From assembly GCA_019779905.1 (NCBI GenBank), contig JABAKE010000003.1:305835-369834 (forward strand): a stretch of 64,000 nt of DNA, read 5' to 3'. The first letter of the stretch is position 1; every line of letters begins with the position of its first letter. The notes beneath the pieces were generated by a model. It had not been told where the DNA came from and did not search any database. It saw only the letters and a list, made by a program, of their open reading frames with translations. This document shows, one piece after another, positions 17,956 through 25,447 of this stretch. The stretch is from Modestobacter lapidis. Lineage in GTDB: Bacteria > Actinomycetota > Actinomycetes > Mycobacteriales > Geodermatophilaceae. A program made the translations under genes and the position numbers.

Positions 17956-18434
17956 CCACCGCCGGCACCCACCGGACCGAGATCGTCGCCGACCCCGACG
18001 TTCCGCTCGTCCGGATCACCCGGGAGTTCGACGCGCCACCCGCGAAGGTCTTCCGCGCGCACACCGATCCGGAGCTGGTCGCCCGCTGGCTCGGCCCGCG
18101 CGATCTCGAGATGCGGATCGACCACTACGACTGCCGCACCGGCGGCTCCTACCGCTACGTGCACAGCCAGGGCGGCGAGGAGTACGGCTTCCGCGGCTGC
18201 TTCCACGAGGTGCGCCCGGCCGAGCTGATCGTCCAGACCTTCACCTTCGAGGGGATGCCGGATGGCGTGGCCCTGGAGCGGCTGGTGTTCACCGACCTCG
18301 GCGGCGGCCGGACCCGGCTCACCTCGACATCGCTGGTCGACTCCTTCGAGGCGCGCGACGCGTTCGTGGCCAGCGGCATGGAGGTCGGCGTCCGCGAGGG
18401 GTACGAGCGGCTCGACGCCCTGCTGGCCGGCTGA
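17952..18434 (+). CDS. SRPBCC (AHSA1/CalC-like) protein
   Basis: 160 residues, ATG at 17952 overlapping the regulator's stop. START-like hydrophobic-pocket fold: VPLVRITREFDAPPAKVFRAHTDPELVARWLGP is the typical N-terminal block, then GGSYRYVH and GFRGCFHEVRPAELIVQTFTFEG. Such proteins bind small hydrophobic molecules or act as cyclases; the ligand is unknown. The ArsR-SRPBCC pair is a common mobile regulatory unit in actinobacteria. Confidence 0.9.
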   Translation: MTTAGTHRTEIVADPDVPLVRITREFDAPPAKVFRAHTDPELVARWLGPRDLEMRIDHYDCRTGGSYRYVHSQGGEEYGFRGCFHEVRPAELIVQTFTFEGMPDGVALERLVFTDLGGGRTRLTSTSLVDSFEARDAFVASGMEVGVREGYERLDALLAG

Positions 18435-18439
18435 GCGCC

Positions 18440-18844
18440 GTGGACGCCGTCGCATCCGGTGCCGTCCGCCCGGCGGCCCGCCGCCGGGCCGGCGCCGCCG
18501 CGCTGTGGGTGCTGCAGGCCGCGCTGGCCGCGGTGTTCGCCGGAGCCGGGCTGACCAAGCTCGGCGGCAGCCCCGAGATGGTGCAGTTGTTCGCCGACAT
18601 CGGGGCCGGGCAGCCGCTGCGGTACGTGGTCGGGGCGCTGGAGGTGGCCGGGGCCGCCGGGCTGCTGGTTCCTCGGCTGGCCGCCCCGGCGGCGGTCGGG
18701 CTGACTGCGCTCATGGCCGGGGCGACCGTCACCAACGTCGTCGTCCTCGGGGTGGGCCCGGCGATGACCCTCGGGCTGCTGGCCGCGGCCGGCGTCGTCG
18801 CCTGGAGACGCCGGGATCGGCTGCGGGCGCCGCTGCGACGCTGA
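18440..18844 (+). CDS. DoxX-family membrane protein
   Basis: 134 residues from GTG at 18440, six bases after the SRPBCC gene. Four hydrophobic segments. ALAAVFAGAGLTKLGGSPEMVQLFADIG is the DoxX/DoxD signature region, with the conserved Lys in helix 1. Members are small integral membrane proteins tied to quinone or thiol redox. It is likely the third gene of the ArsR-controlled unit. Confidence 0.82.
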   Translation: MDAVASGAVRPAARRRAGAAALWVLQAALAAVFAGAGLTKLGGSPEMVQLFADIGAGQPLRYVVGALEVAGAAGLLVPRLAAPAAVGLTALMAGATVTNVVVLGVGPAMTLGLLAAAGVVAWRRRDRLRAPLRR

Positions 18845-18858
18845 CCCGGCGTGGGACA

Positions 18859-18894
18859 CGGTCCGGGCGGCCGGGCAGCTGCCCGGCCCGACCG
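18859..18894. terminator. Palindromic terminator after doxX-like gene
   Basis: A perfect loop-less 20-bp palindrome (18869-18888, centre CAGCTG, arms GGCCGGG) lies inside outer arms CGGTC (18859-18863) and GACCG (18890-18894). It ends the ArsR-SRPBCC-DoxX unit. Confidence 0.65.
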
Positions 18895-19053
18895 CCGTCC
18901 TCAGGAGGAACCGGTGCGTGCCCGGCGGATCTACGGCCGCCACACTGCTCGACACCTGCGCTGGCCGAGGCGCGGCTGTGCCAGGCGGGCGCGGTCGTCG
19001 AGGTGGCGGTGGGCACCCGCCGGGCAACGGGCATCCACCAGCCGGGGTGAGTC

Positions 19054-19083
19054 TTGACACACTGGTGGGACGGTGCCTGTAAT
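19054..19083 (+). promoter_or_regulatory. Sigma-A-type promoter of the flavin hydroxylase gene
   Basis: TTGACA (19054-19059), an 18-base spacer, then TGTAAT (19078-19083). This is near consensus and unusual in so GC-rich a window. The start codon is 61 bases downstream. Confidence 0.7.
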
Positions 19084-19098
19084 CGGCACGACCACAGC

Positions 19099-19114
19099 GC
19101 GGACGGTTGTCCGC
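19099..19114. promoter_or_regulatory. Dyad in the leader of the flavin hydroxylase gene
   Basis: GCGGAC-GGTT-GTCCGC, 16 bases downstream of the -10 box and upstream of the ribosome site. It could be an operator or an RNA hairpin. Confidence 0.4.
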
Positions 19115-19143
19115 CGCTGGCCTGCAGACGGAAGAGGACCCTC

Positions 19144-20934
19144 ATGAGCGTTCCCGCCACGAGCACCACCGCCGACGCGCAGCCGACCATCGAGGTCGAC
19201 GTCCTGGTCGTGGGCTCGGGCCCGGCGGGGGCATCCGCGGCGTTGTTCCTCGCCACCTACGGCACGTCGACGCTGCTGGTGACCAAGTACAGCCGGCTCT
19301 CCGACACCCCCCGCGCGCACATCACCAACCAGCGCACCATGGAGACGATGCGCGACATGGGCATCGAGGACACCCTCCTGGCCCTCGGCACGCCGTGGGA
19401 ACTCATGGGCAACACCACGTTCTGCACCAGCCTGGCCGGCGAGGAACTGGGCCGGATCCCGTCCTGGGGCACCGACACGGTCCGGCACGCCGACTACGAG
19501 CTGCAGAGCCCCTGCACGATGCTCGACGCGCCGCAGACCATCACCGAGCCGGTGCTGATCAAAGCGGCCCAGGAGCGCGGGGCCCGGCTCCGGTTCGACA
19601 CCGAGTACCTCTCCCACGTCCAGGACGACGAGGGGGTGACCACCACGGTCCGCGACCGGCTGACCGGCCGTGAGTACACGATCCGCTCGAAGTACCTGGT
19701 CGGCGCGGACGGCGCGCGCAGCAAGGTCGCCGCCGACCTCGACCTGCCCTTCGAGGGGCCGGGCGCGGTCGCCGGCGCGATGAGCATTGTCTTCGAGGCC
19801 GACCTCTCCCACCTGGTCGCGCACCGCCCGTCGGTCCTCTACTGGATGCTCCAGCCGGGCGCCGAGAAGGAGGGCGTCGGCCTGGGCGTGCTGCGCATGA
19901 TCAAGCCCTGGAACGAGTGGATGCTCATGTGGGGCTACGAGGTGGCGGCCGGGCCGCCCACCTTCACCGACGAGGTCGTCCGTGAGCTGGCGGTGGCGCT
20001 CGTGGGCACCGACGACTTCGAGATGCGGGTGAAGTCCGCGTCGCCGTGGACGGTGAACCACCACTTCGCCACCACGATCGCCCGCGGCCGCGTCTTCTGC
20101 GCCGGTGACGCCGTGCACCGGCACCCGCCGACGAACGGGCTGGGCTCGAACACCTCCATCCAGGACGCCTACAACCTGGCCTGGAAGCTCTCCCACGTCA
20201 TCGCCGGGACCGCCGGGCCGTCGTTGCTGGAGAGCTACGACGCCGAGCGGGCCCCCATCGCCCGGCAGATCGTGGAGCGGGCGAACCAGAGCATCGCCGA
20301 CACCGGCCGGATCCTGCAGGCCCTGGACCTCTCCGACACCACCGACGTGGCCAAGCTCGAGGAGGCGCTCGCGCTGCGCAAGGCGCCCGGGCCGCAGGGG
20401 GAGAAGGTCCGCGCCGGGTTGCGTGAGGCCATCGCGTACAAGGCGCACGAGTTCGACGCGCACGGCATCGAGCACAACCAGCGCTACGCCTCCTCGGCGG
20501 TCGTGCCCGACGGCACGCCGATGCCGGAGTACCGGCGTGACCCGGTGCTCTACGCCCAGCCCACCACCTGGCCCGGCGCCAAGATCCCGCACACCTGGGT
20601 GACCCGTGCCGGCCGTCGGGTGTCGACGCTGGACCTGGTCGGCCAGGGCCGCTTCGCCCTGGTCACCGGCATCGGCGGCGCGCCCTGGCTGGAGGCCGGC
20701 CGGGCGCTGGGGGAGGAGTTCGGGCTGGGCCTCACCCCGGTGTCGATCGGCCCGGGCGAGGAGTTCGAGGACCCGTACGGCACCTGGGCCGAACTGCGCG
20801 AGATCGAGGACGGCGGACTGCTCCTGGTGCGCCCCGACCTCTACGTCGCCGCCCGGCACCTCTCCTCGCCGTCCTCGCCCGGGCAGGCTGCCGAGTGGCT
20901 GCGCGCCGCGCTGAGCAGCGTCCTGGGCCGCTGA
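19144..20934 (+). CDS. FAD-dependent aromatic hydroxylase (TfdB/MhpA/PheA type)
   Basis: 596 residues from the ATG at 19144 (AGAGGA upstream). Class A flavoprotein monooxygenase: VDVLVVGSGPAGASAALFLA (GxGxxG, near residue 26), YLVGADGARSKVAADL (DG motif) and RVFCAGDAVHRHPPTNGLGSN (GD motif, which also contacts FAD). A C-terminal thioredoxin-like domain (residues ~420-596) is typical of phenol or chlorophenol 2-monooxygenases. The enzyme would ortho-hydroxylate a phenolic ring with NAD(P)H and O2. With the IclR regulator, the CYP199-like P450 and two uptake lipoproteins it points to an aromatic catabolic locus. Confidence 0.9.
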   Translation: MSVPATSTTADAQPTIEVDVLVVGSGPAGASAALFLATYGTSTLLVTKYSRLSDTPRAHITNQRTMETMRDMGIEDTLLALGTPWELMGNTTFCTSLAGEELGRIPSWGTDTVRHADYELQSPCTMLDAPQTITEPVLIKAAQERGARLRFDTEYLSHVQDDEGVTTTVRDRLTGREYTIRSKYLVGADGARSKVAADLDLPFEGPGAVAGAMSIVFEADLSHLVAHRPSVLYWMLQPGAEKEGVGLGVLRMIKPWNEWMLMWGYEVAAGPPTFTDEVVRELAVALVGTDDFEMRVKSASPWTVNHHFATTIARGRVFCAGDAVHRHPPTNGLGSNTSIQDAYNLAWKLSHVIAGTAGPSLLESYDAERAPIARQIVERANQSIADTGRILQALDLSDTTDVAKLEEALALRKAPGPQGEKVRAGLREAIAYKAHEFDAHGIEHNQRYASSAVVPDGTPMPEYRRDPVLYAQPTTWPGAKIPHTWVTRAGRRVSTLDLVGQGRFALVTGIGGAPWLEAGRALGEEFGLGLTPVSIGPGEEFEDPYGTWAELREIEDGGLLLVRPDLYVAARHLSSPSSPGQAAEWLRAALSSVLGR

Positions 20935-20967
20935 CCCGGGTGGCCCGACGGGGCTGAGCCGGGTCCG

Positions 20968-21004
20968 GGCAGCCCGCGCCTCCGCTCCGGGGGTGCGGGC
21001 TGCC
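20968..21004. terminator. Terminator between convergent hydroxylase and IclR genes
   Basis: GGCAGCCCGC (20968-20977) pairs with GCGGGCTGCC (20995-21004) across a 17-base loop. It can serve both converging genes. Confidence 0.75.
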
Positions 21005-21007
21005 GCG

Positions 21008-21811
21008 TCAGCCCGGGGCCGGGGCGTGCGGCGAGGAGAGCCGCTCGGCGCTCGGCGTGGGGAGCGCGGCGCCCAGCGTGCGCGAGATGCCGCGGGCCGC
21101 GGCCAGCAGCGCCGACACGTGCTGGCGGGGCTGGGCGTCCGCGCTGGGCACGACGACGGCCAGGGCGGCGACCACGGCGTTCCCGGACCCGTGCACCGGA
21201 ACGGCGATGCCGGTGGCGTCCCGGTGCACGTGGCCGCCGGTGACCGCGTACCCCACCCGGCGCACCTCGGCCAGTTCCCGGCGCAGCCGGTTCGGGTCGA
21301 TGATCGTGGCGGCGGTGTAGGGCCGCATCGGCCGGGCCAGCACCTCCTCCTGCCGCCCGGGTGGTGCGAACGCCAGCATGACCAGACCGGAGGACGACGC
21401 GTGGGCCGGGATCCGCCCGCCGACGGTCACCAGGTTGATCACCGCGTTCCGCGCCGAGAGCCGCTCGATGAACAGCACGTCGTCGCCCTCGAGCACCGAC
21501 AGCTGCACGTGCTGCCGGGTGGCGGCGTGCACGTCCTCCATGAACGGCATGGCCGCCTCGCGCAGGCCCAGCGCCCGCGGTGCCCGCGCGGCCAGCTCCC
21601 ACAGCCGCACGCCGACCCGCAGCCGGCCGTCCGGTGCGCGCTCCAGCAGGCCGTGCGAGACGAGCGCGACGGCCAGCCGGTGCGCCGTGGCCACCGGCAG
21701 GTCGGCGCGGCGGGCCACCTGGGAGGCGGTGAGCGGAGCGCCGTCCTCGAAGGAGTCCAGCACCCGGACGATCCGGGCCAGCACCGAGTCGCCGGTCGGT
21801 GAGTTGGCCAT
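21008..21811 (-). CDS. IclR-family transcriptional regulator
   Basis: 267 residues from the ATG at 21811 (GGAGGGCGGC upstream); longer in-frame extensions to 21886 lack homology. The N-terminal winged helix has LTASQVARRADLPVATAHRLAVALVSHG; the C-terminal effector domain has GLREAAMPFMEDVHAATRQH, ERLSARNAVINLVTVGGRIP and HASSSGLVMLA. IclR proteins often control aromatic-acid pathways. It is divergent from the binding-protein gene at 21988; a dyad at 21844-21861 lies between them and is a likely site. Confidence 0.9.
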   Translation of the reverse strand: MANSPTGDSVLARIVRVLDSFEDGAPLTASQVARRADLPVATAHRLAVALVSHGLLERAPDGRLRVGVRLWELAARAPRALGLREAAMPFMEDVHAATRQHVQLSVLEGDDVLFIERLSARNAVINLVTVGGRIPAHASSSGLVMLAFAPPGRQEEVLARPMRPYTAATIIDPNRLRRELAEVRRVGYAVTGGHVHRDATGIAVPVHGSGNAVVAALAVVVPSADAQPRQHVSALLAAARGISRTLGAALPTPSAERLSSPHAPAPG

Positions 21812-21843
21812 GCCGCCCTCCGTGTCGCCGTCCGATCCGGCTT

Positions 21844-21861
21844 CCCATTCAACGGGATGGG
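21844..21861. promoter_or_regulatory. Operator-like dyad in the IclR/binding-protein divergent region
   Basis: CCCAT-TCAACGGG-ATGGG lies 33 bases before the iclR start and 127 before the lipoprotein gene. A related sequence (CCATTCA-GTGG-ACGG) occurs at 25370-25385 upstream of the second binding-protein gene. Confidence 0.55.
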
Positions 21862-21987
21862 CACTGGAAAGGGTGTCGCGGGTCACCGGATCCTGCTGAG
21901 GCCCCGGTCACGGGGTCGATGCGGCGCGACGACGCCGCACGAGCAGGCGCGGCAGGTCGACGGCGACCTGCACTGGAGAGGACCCCC

Positions 21988-22980
21988 ATGCAGCACTTCC
22001 TGACCATCCGTCCCGGCCGGACGGGCCGGCCGCTGGCCCTCGCGGCGGTGCTGGCCCTCGGGCTGACCCTCACGGCCTGTGGCGGGTCGTCGGACGACGG
22101 TGCGGGTGCGAGCGGGGACGGGGACGACGCGACGACGAGCATGAGCGTCGGCTACTTCCCGCTGGTGCACACCGCCAGCGCGGTCAACGCCGCCGAGCAC
22201 GGCCTGTTCGCCGACGAGGGGCTCGAGGTCGAGCTCACGCCCACCGCAGGCGGCGCCCAGGCCATCCCGGCCCTGGTCGCCGGCGAGTTCGACATCGCCT
22301 ACGGCAACTACACCTCGGCCTTCCTCGCCGCCCAGCAGGGCCTGCCGCTGCGGCTCGTGGCCGGCAACGACGTCGGCGGGGACGACCACTCCCTGCTCGT
22401 CGCGGGGAACTCGCCGCTCCAGGGCCCCGCGGACCTGGCCGGCCGCCGCATCGCGGTCAACAACCTGCTCAACATCGGCACCGTCGCGATCAACACCCTG
22501 CTCGAGGAGGCGGGGGTGGACCCGTCCTCGGTCACCTACGTCGAGCTGCCCTACCCCGACATGCAGGCCGCCCTGGAGCGCGGTGACGTGGACGCCATCT
22601 GGCAGGTGGAGCCGTTCCAGGCCAGCGCGCTGGCCGGCGGCAACCGCATCGTGCTGCCGATGTTCGCCGGGCCCACCGAGGGCATGCCGGTGGCCGGCTG
22701 GATCACCACCGAGCAGTTCGTGCAGGAGAACCCCGAGGCCGTCGAGGCCTTCCAGCGTGCGCTGGACGCCTCGATGACGGAGCTCCAGGACGACCGGGCG
22801 CGGCTGGTCGAGCTGGTGCCCACCTACACCCAGGTCCCCGCCGAGGTCGTCGAGCAGGTGGCGATGCCCACGTGGTCGGCGGAGCTGGACACCCAGCGGC
22901 TGCAGGACATCGCCGATCTGATGCTGGAGTACGAGCTCATCGACGAGGAGTTCGACGTCAGCACGATCACCGGCGGCTGA
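21988..22980 (+). CDS. NitT/TauT-type ABC substrate-binding lipoprotein, copy 1
   Basis: 330 residues from the ATG at 21988 (GGAGAGGA upstream). Signal peptide with lipobox LTAC (Cys near residue 31), a Gly/Asp linker, then a type-2 periplasmic-binding fold: VGYFPLVHTASAVNAAEHGLFADEGLEVEL, IPALVAGEFDIAYGNYTSA and RRIAVNNLLNIGTVAINTLL. Relatives bind nitrate, sulfonates, riboflavin precursors or aromatic acids. No permease or ATPase gene is in the window, so it must use components encoded elsewhere. It precedes the P450 gene by 39 bases, so its ligand is probably the P450 substrate (inference). Confidence 0.88.
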   Translation: MQHFLTIRPGRTGRPLALAAVLALGLTLTACGGSSDDGAGASGDGDDATTSMSVGYFPLVHTASAVNAAEHGLFADEGLEVELTPTAGGAQAIPALVAGEFDIAYGNYTSAFLAAQQGLPLRLVAGNDVGGDDHSLLVAGNSPLQGPADLAGRRIAVNNLLNIGTVAINTLLEEAGVDPSSVTYVELPYPDMQAALERGDVDAIWQVEPFQASALAGGNRIVLPMFAGPTEGMPVAGWITTEQFVQENPEAVEAFQRALDASMTELQDDRARLVELVPTYTQVPAEVVEQVAMPTWSAELDTQRLQDIADLMLEYELIDEEFDVSTITGG

Positions 22981-23019
22981 GCCCGCCGCCCCGCCCCCGA
23001 TCCGATCCCGGAGGAGACC

Positions 23020-24231
23020 ATGACCGTCGAGAGCCCGAGCACCGCCGACGTCCCGAGCCTGGACGACGACCCGTTCGGCACCGAGGTGCTGACCGATCCC
23101 TACGACTTCCACCGCCGCCTGCGCGACGCCGGCCCGGTGGTCTTCCTGCCCCGCCACGGCATCTATGCCCTGGGCCGGTTCGCGGACGTGACGGCCGCGC
23201 TGACCGACTGGGAGACCTTCGTGTCCAGTCGCGGCGCGGGGATCAGCGACTTCGCCAAGGAGGAGCCGTGGCGGCCACCGAGCCTGCTGCTGGAGGCCGA
23301 CCCACCCGACCACACCGTGGTCCGGACGGCGATGAACGGGGTCATTTCCCCGCGCAGCATGCGCGCGCTGCGGGAGCGGTTCGCCGCACCGGCGAACGAG
23401 ATCGCCGACCGGCTGGTCGCCCAGGGCACCGTCGATGCGGTGACCGACCTGGCCGAGGTCTATCCGCTGCAGGTGTTCCCCGACGCGGTCGGCCTGCCCG
23501 AGGCCGGCCGAGAGAACCTGCTGCCCTACGGCGGTCTGGCCTTCAACGCCTTCGGCCCCGACAACGAGCTGCGCCGCAAGGCGCTGGCCACCGCCGCGCC
23601 GGTGCAGGCCTGGGTGATGGAGCAGTGCCAGCGGGAGAACCTCGCCCCCGGCGGGTTCGGCGAGCAGATCTGGGCCGCCGCCGACCGCGGTGAGATCACC
23701 CACGAGCAGGCCCCGATGCTGGTGCGCTCGCTGCTCACCGCCGGGGTGGACACCACCGTCTACGGCATCGCCAACACCGTCTACGCGCTGTCCCGCCACC
23801 CCGGGCAGTGGGCGCAGCTGCACGGGCAGCCGGCGCGGGCCAAGTTCGCCTTCGACGAGGCGCTGCGCTGGGAGTCGCCGGTGCAGACCTTCTTCCGCAC
23901 CACCACCCGCGATGTCGAGGTGGCCGGCACGACCATCCCCCGGGACACCAAGGTGCTGCTGTTCCTCGGCTCGGCGAACCGTGACCCGCGGCAGTGGGGC
24001 GAGGACGCCGACGTGCTCGACATCGGCCGGCGCGCCGCCGGGCACGTGGCCTTCGGGATGGGCGTGCACCAGTGCGTCGGGCAACCGGTGGCCCGGCTGG
24101 AGACCGAGCTGGTGCTCACCGCCCTGGCCCAGCGGGCCCGGGCGATCGAGCCCGCCGGCGATCCGGTGCCGAAGCTGAACAACACCCTCAAGGGCTGGGC
24201 GAGCGTGCCGGTCCGGCTGGTCCCGGCCTGA
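23020..24231 (+). CDS. Cytochrome P450, CYP199-like (aromatic-acid oxidation)
   Basis: 403 residues, ATG with GGAGGAG upstream. P450 marks: I-helix LLTAGVDTTVYGI, ExxR in FDEALRWESPVQTFFRTTTR, and the haem loop FGMGVHQCVGQPVARLE with Cys352. SSRGAGISDFAKEEPWRPPS, LEADPPDHTVVR, NAFGPDNELR and QCQRENLAPGGFG resemble the CYP199A family as I recall it; these enzymes demethylate or hydroxylate para-substituted benzoates such as 4-methoxybenzoate. No ferredoxin or ferredoxin-reductase gene is adjacent, so redox partners come from elsewhere. Subfamily assignment is from memory of motifs and needs alignment. Confidence 0.85.
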   Translation: MTVESPSTADVPSLDDDPFGTEVLTDPYDFHRRLRDAGPVVFLPRHGIYALGRFADVTAALTDWETFVSSRGAGISDFAKEEPWRPPSLLLEADPPDHTVVRTAMNGVISPRSMRALRERFAAPANEIADRLVAQGTVDAVTDLAEVYPLQVFPDAVGLPEAGRENLLPYGGLAFNAFGPDNELRRKALATAAPVQAWVMEQCQRENLAPGGFGEQIWAAADRGEITHEQAPMLVRSLLTAGVDTTVYGIANTVYALSRHPGQWAQLHGQPARAKFAFDEALRWESPVQTFFRTTTRDVEVAGTTIPRDTKVLLFLGSANRDPRQWGEDADVLDIGRRAAGHVAFGMGVHQCVGQPVARLETELVLTALAQRARAIEPAGDPVPKLNNTLKGWASVPVRLVPA

Positions 24232-24233
24232 GG

Positions 24234-24296
24234 AAGGACCCCGCTGCCCCCGGCCCACTCGCGAGCTTGCGAGTGGTGGGGGCAGTGGGGGTCCTT
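24234..24296. terminator. Bidirectional long hairpin between P450 and second binding-protein gene
   Basis: AAGGACCCC (24234-24242) pairs with GGGGTCCTT (24288-24296). Inner arms CTGCCCCC/GGGGGCAG and CACTCGC/GCGAGTG give an almost fully paired 63-base structure. It overlaps the stop codon of the minus-strand gene. Same family as 1787-1861. Confidence 0.85.
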
Positions 24297-25290
24297 ACTC
24301 GACCCCGGCCAGCAGGGCGTCCAGGTCGGGCTCGCCGGTGAGCACGCCGTACTTCTGGCCGAGCTCGGTGAACAGTTCCAGGGTCTCCTCGCTGACGTCG
24401 GTGTTCCACACCGGCAACCGCACCTGCGCGGCGAGCTCCGGCGGCATGTCGAGGTAGGTCGGCAGGATCGCCCGGACGGCCTCCGGGTTCTGCTGGGCGT
24501 ACTCCAGCGACTCCTCCAGCGCCGTGCGGAAGCGGTCGAGCACCTCGGGGTTCTCCGTGGCGAACTGCTGGCTGGTGACGTAGGTGGAGACCTCCACCTC
24601 GATGTCGGTGAAGTCGTTGAGCGGTGTGGTGAGGACCCGGATGCCCTGCGATTCACCGATGGTCACGAACGGCTCGACCAGCCACGCCGCGTCGACGTCC
24701 CCCGCGGTGACCGCGGCGGGCATGGTGGGGAAGGCCAGCTCGACGAAGTTGATCGAGTCGGGGTCACCGCCGTCGGCCTCCACCGAGGCCTTGACCACGG
24801 TGTCGCCGATGGCGTTGACGGTGTTCACCGCCACCGTCTTGCCCGACAGGTCGGCCGGGCGGGTGATCGAGTCGTCGGCGGTGACGATCGTGAACTGGTC
24901 GGTCTCCGGGTCGCCGGCGCTGTCGACGCCGCTGGCCACCACCTGCAGGGGCAGGCCGGCGGCCGAGGCGATCACCAGCGAGAGGTTGTTGGTGAACCCC
25001 ACGTCGAGACTGCCGCTCACGATCCCGGGCACGATCGCGGCGCCCCCCTGCCCCGCGGAGAGCTCGAGCTCGATGCCCTGGTCGGCGAAGAACCCCTGCT
25101 CCATGCCGAGGTGGATCGGGGCGACATCGATGATCGGGATGAGGCCCAGCGTCACGGTCGCCACCTCCTGCGCACCATCACCGCCTCCGCCGGAGGCCTC
25201 GGGCTCGGCGTCCGAGCCGCAGCCCAGGGTCAGCAGGGGGAGTGCGGCGACGGCCGCGACGGCCGCCCTCCGCCGGGTGCGCAGGGACAT
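24295..25290 (-). CDS. NitT/TauT-type ABC substrate-binding lipoprotein, copy 2
   Basis: 331 residues from the ATG at 25290; a longer frame to 25401 has no signal-peptide logic. RRRAAVAAVAALPLLTLGC is a lipoprotein signal with lipobox TLGC. The mature part matches copy 1 in plan: VTLGLIPIIDVAPIHLGMEQGFF, IVPGIVSGSLDVGFTNNLSL and LSGKTVAVNTVNAIGDTVVKA. Again there is no permease or ATPase nearby. Presence of two diverged binding proteins beside one P450 suggests that two related ligands feed one importer. Confidence 0.87.
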   Translation of the reverse strand: MSLRTRRRAAVAAVAALPLLTLGCGSDAEPEASGGGGDGAQEVATVTLGLIPIIDVAPIHLGMEQGFFADQGIELELSAGQGGAAIVPGIVSGSLDVGFTNNLSLVIASAAGLPLQVVASGVDSAGDPETDQFTIVTADDSITRPADLSGKTVAVNTVNAIGDTVVKASVEADGGDPDSINFVELAFPTMPAAVTAGDVDAAWLVEPFVTIGESQGIRVLTTPLNDFTDIEVEVSTYVTSQQFATENPEVLDRFRTALEESLEYAQQNPEAVRAILPTYLDMPPELAAQVRLPVWNTDVSEETLELFTELGQKYGVLTGEPDLDALLAGVE

Positions 25291-25369
25291 GGGGTCTCCT
25301 CGACGGTCCGGCTGCTCCGATGCAGCCGCTGGCACACCGTGGCACGGCCGCGACGCGCGGGTCCGCTCC

Positions 25370-25385
25370 CCGTCCACTGAATGGC
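25370..25385. promoter_or_regulatory. IclR-site-like sequence upstream of binding protein 2
   Basis: On the minus strand this reads CCATTCAGTGGACGG after a G, matching CCATTCA-xxGG-x-GG of the 21844 dyad, 80 bases upstream of the start at 25290. Suggests common control with the cluster. Confidence 0.4.
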
Positions 25386-25447
25386 ACATTCGTGACCGCA
25401 CCTTGACCCGGAGGGCTCCGGGATGCGTCCCGGACGCCTTCCGGTCC

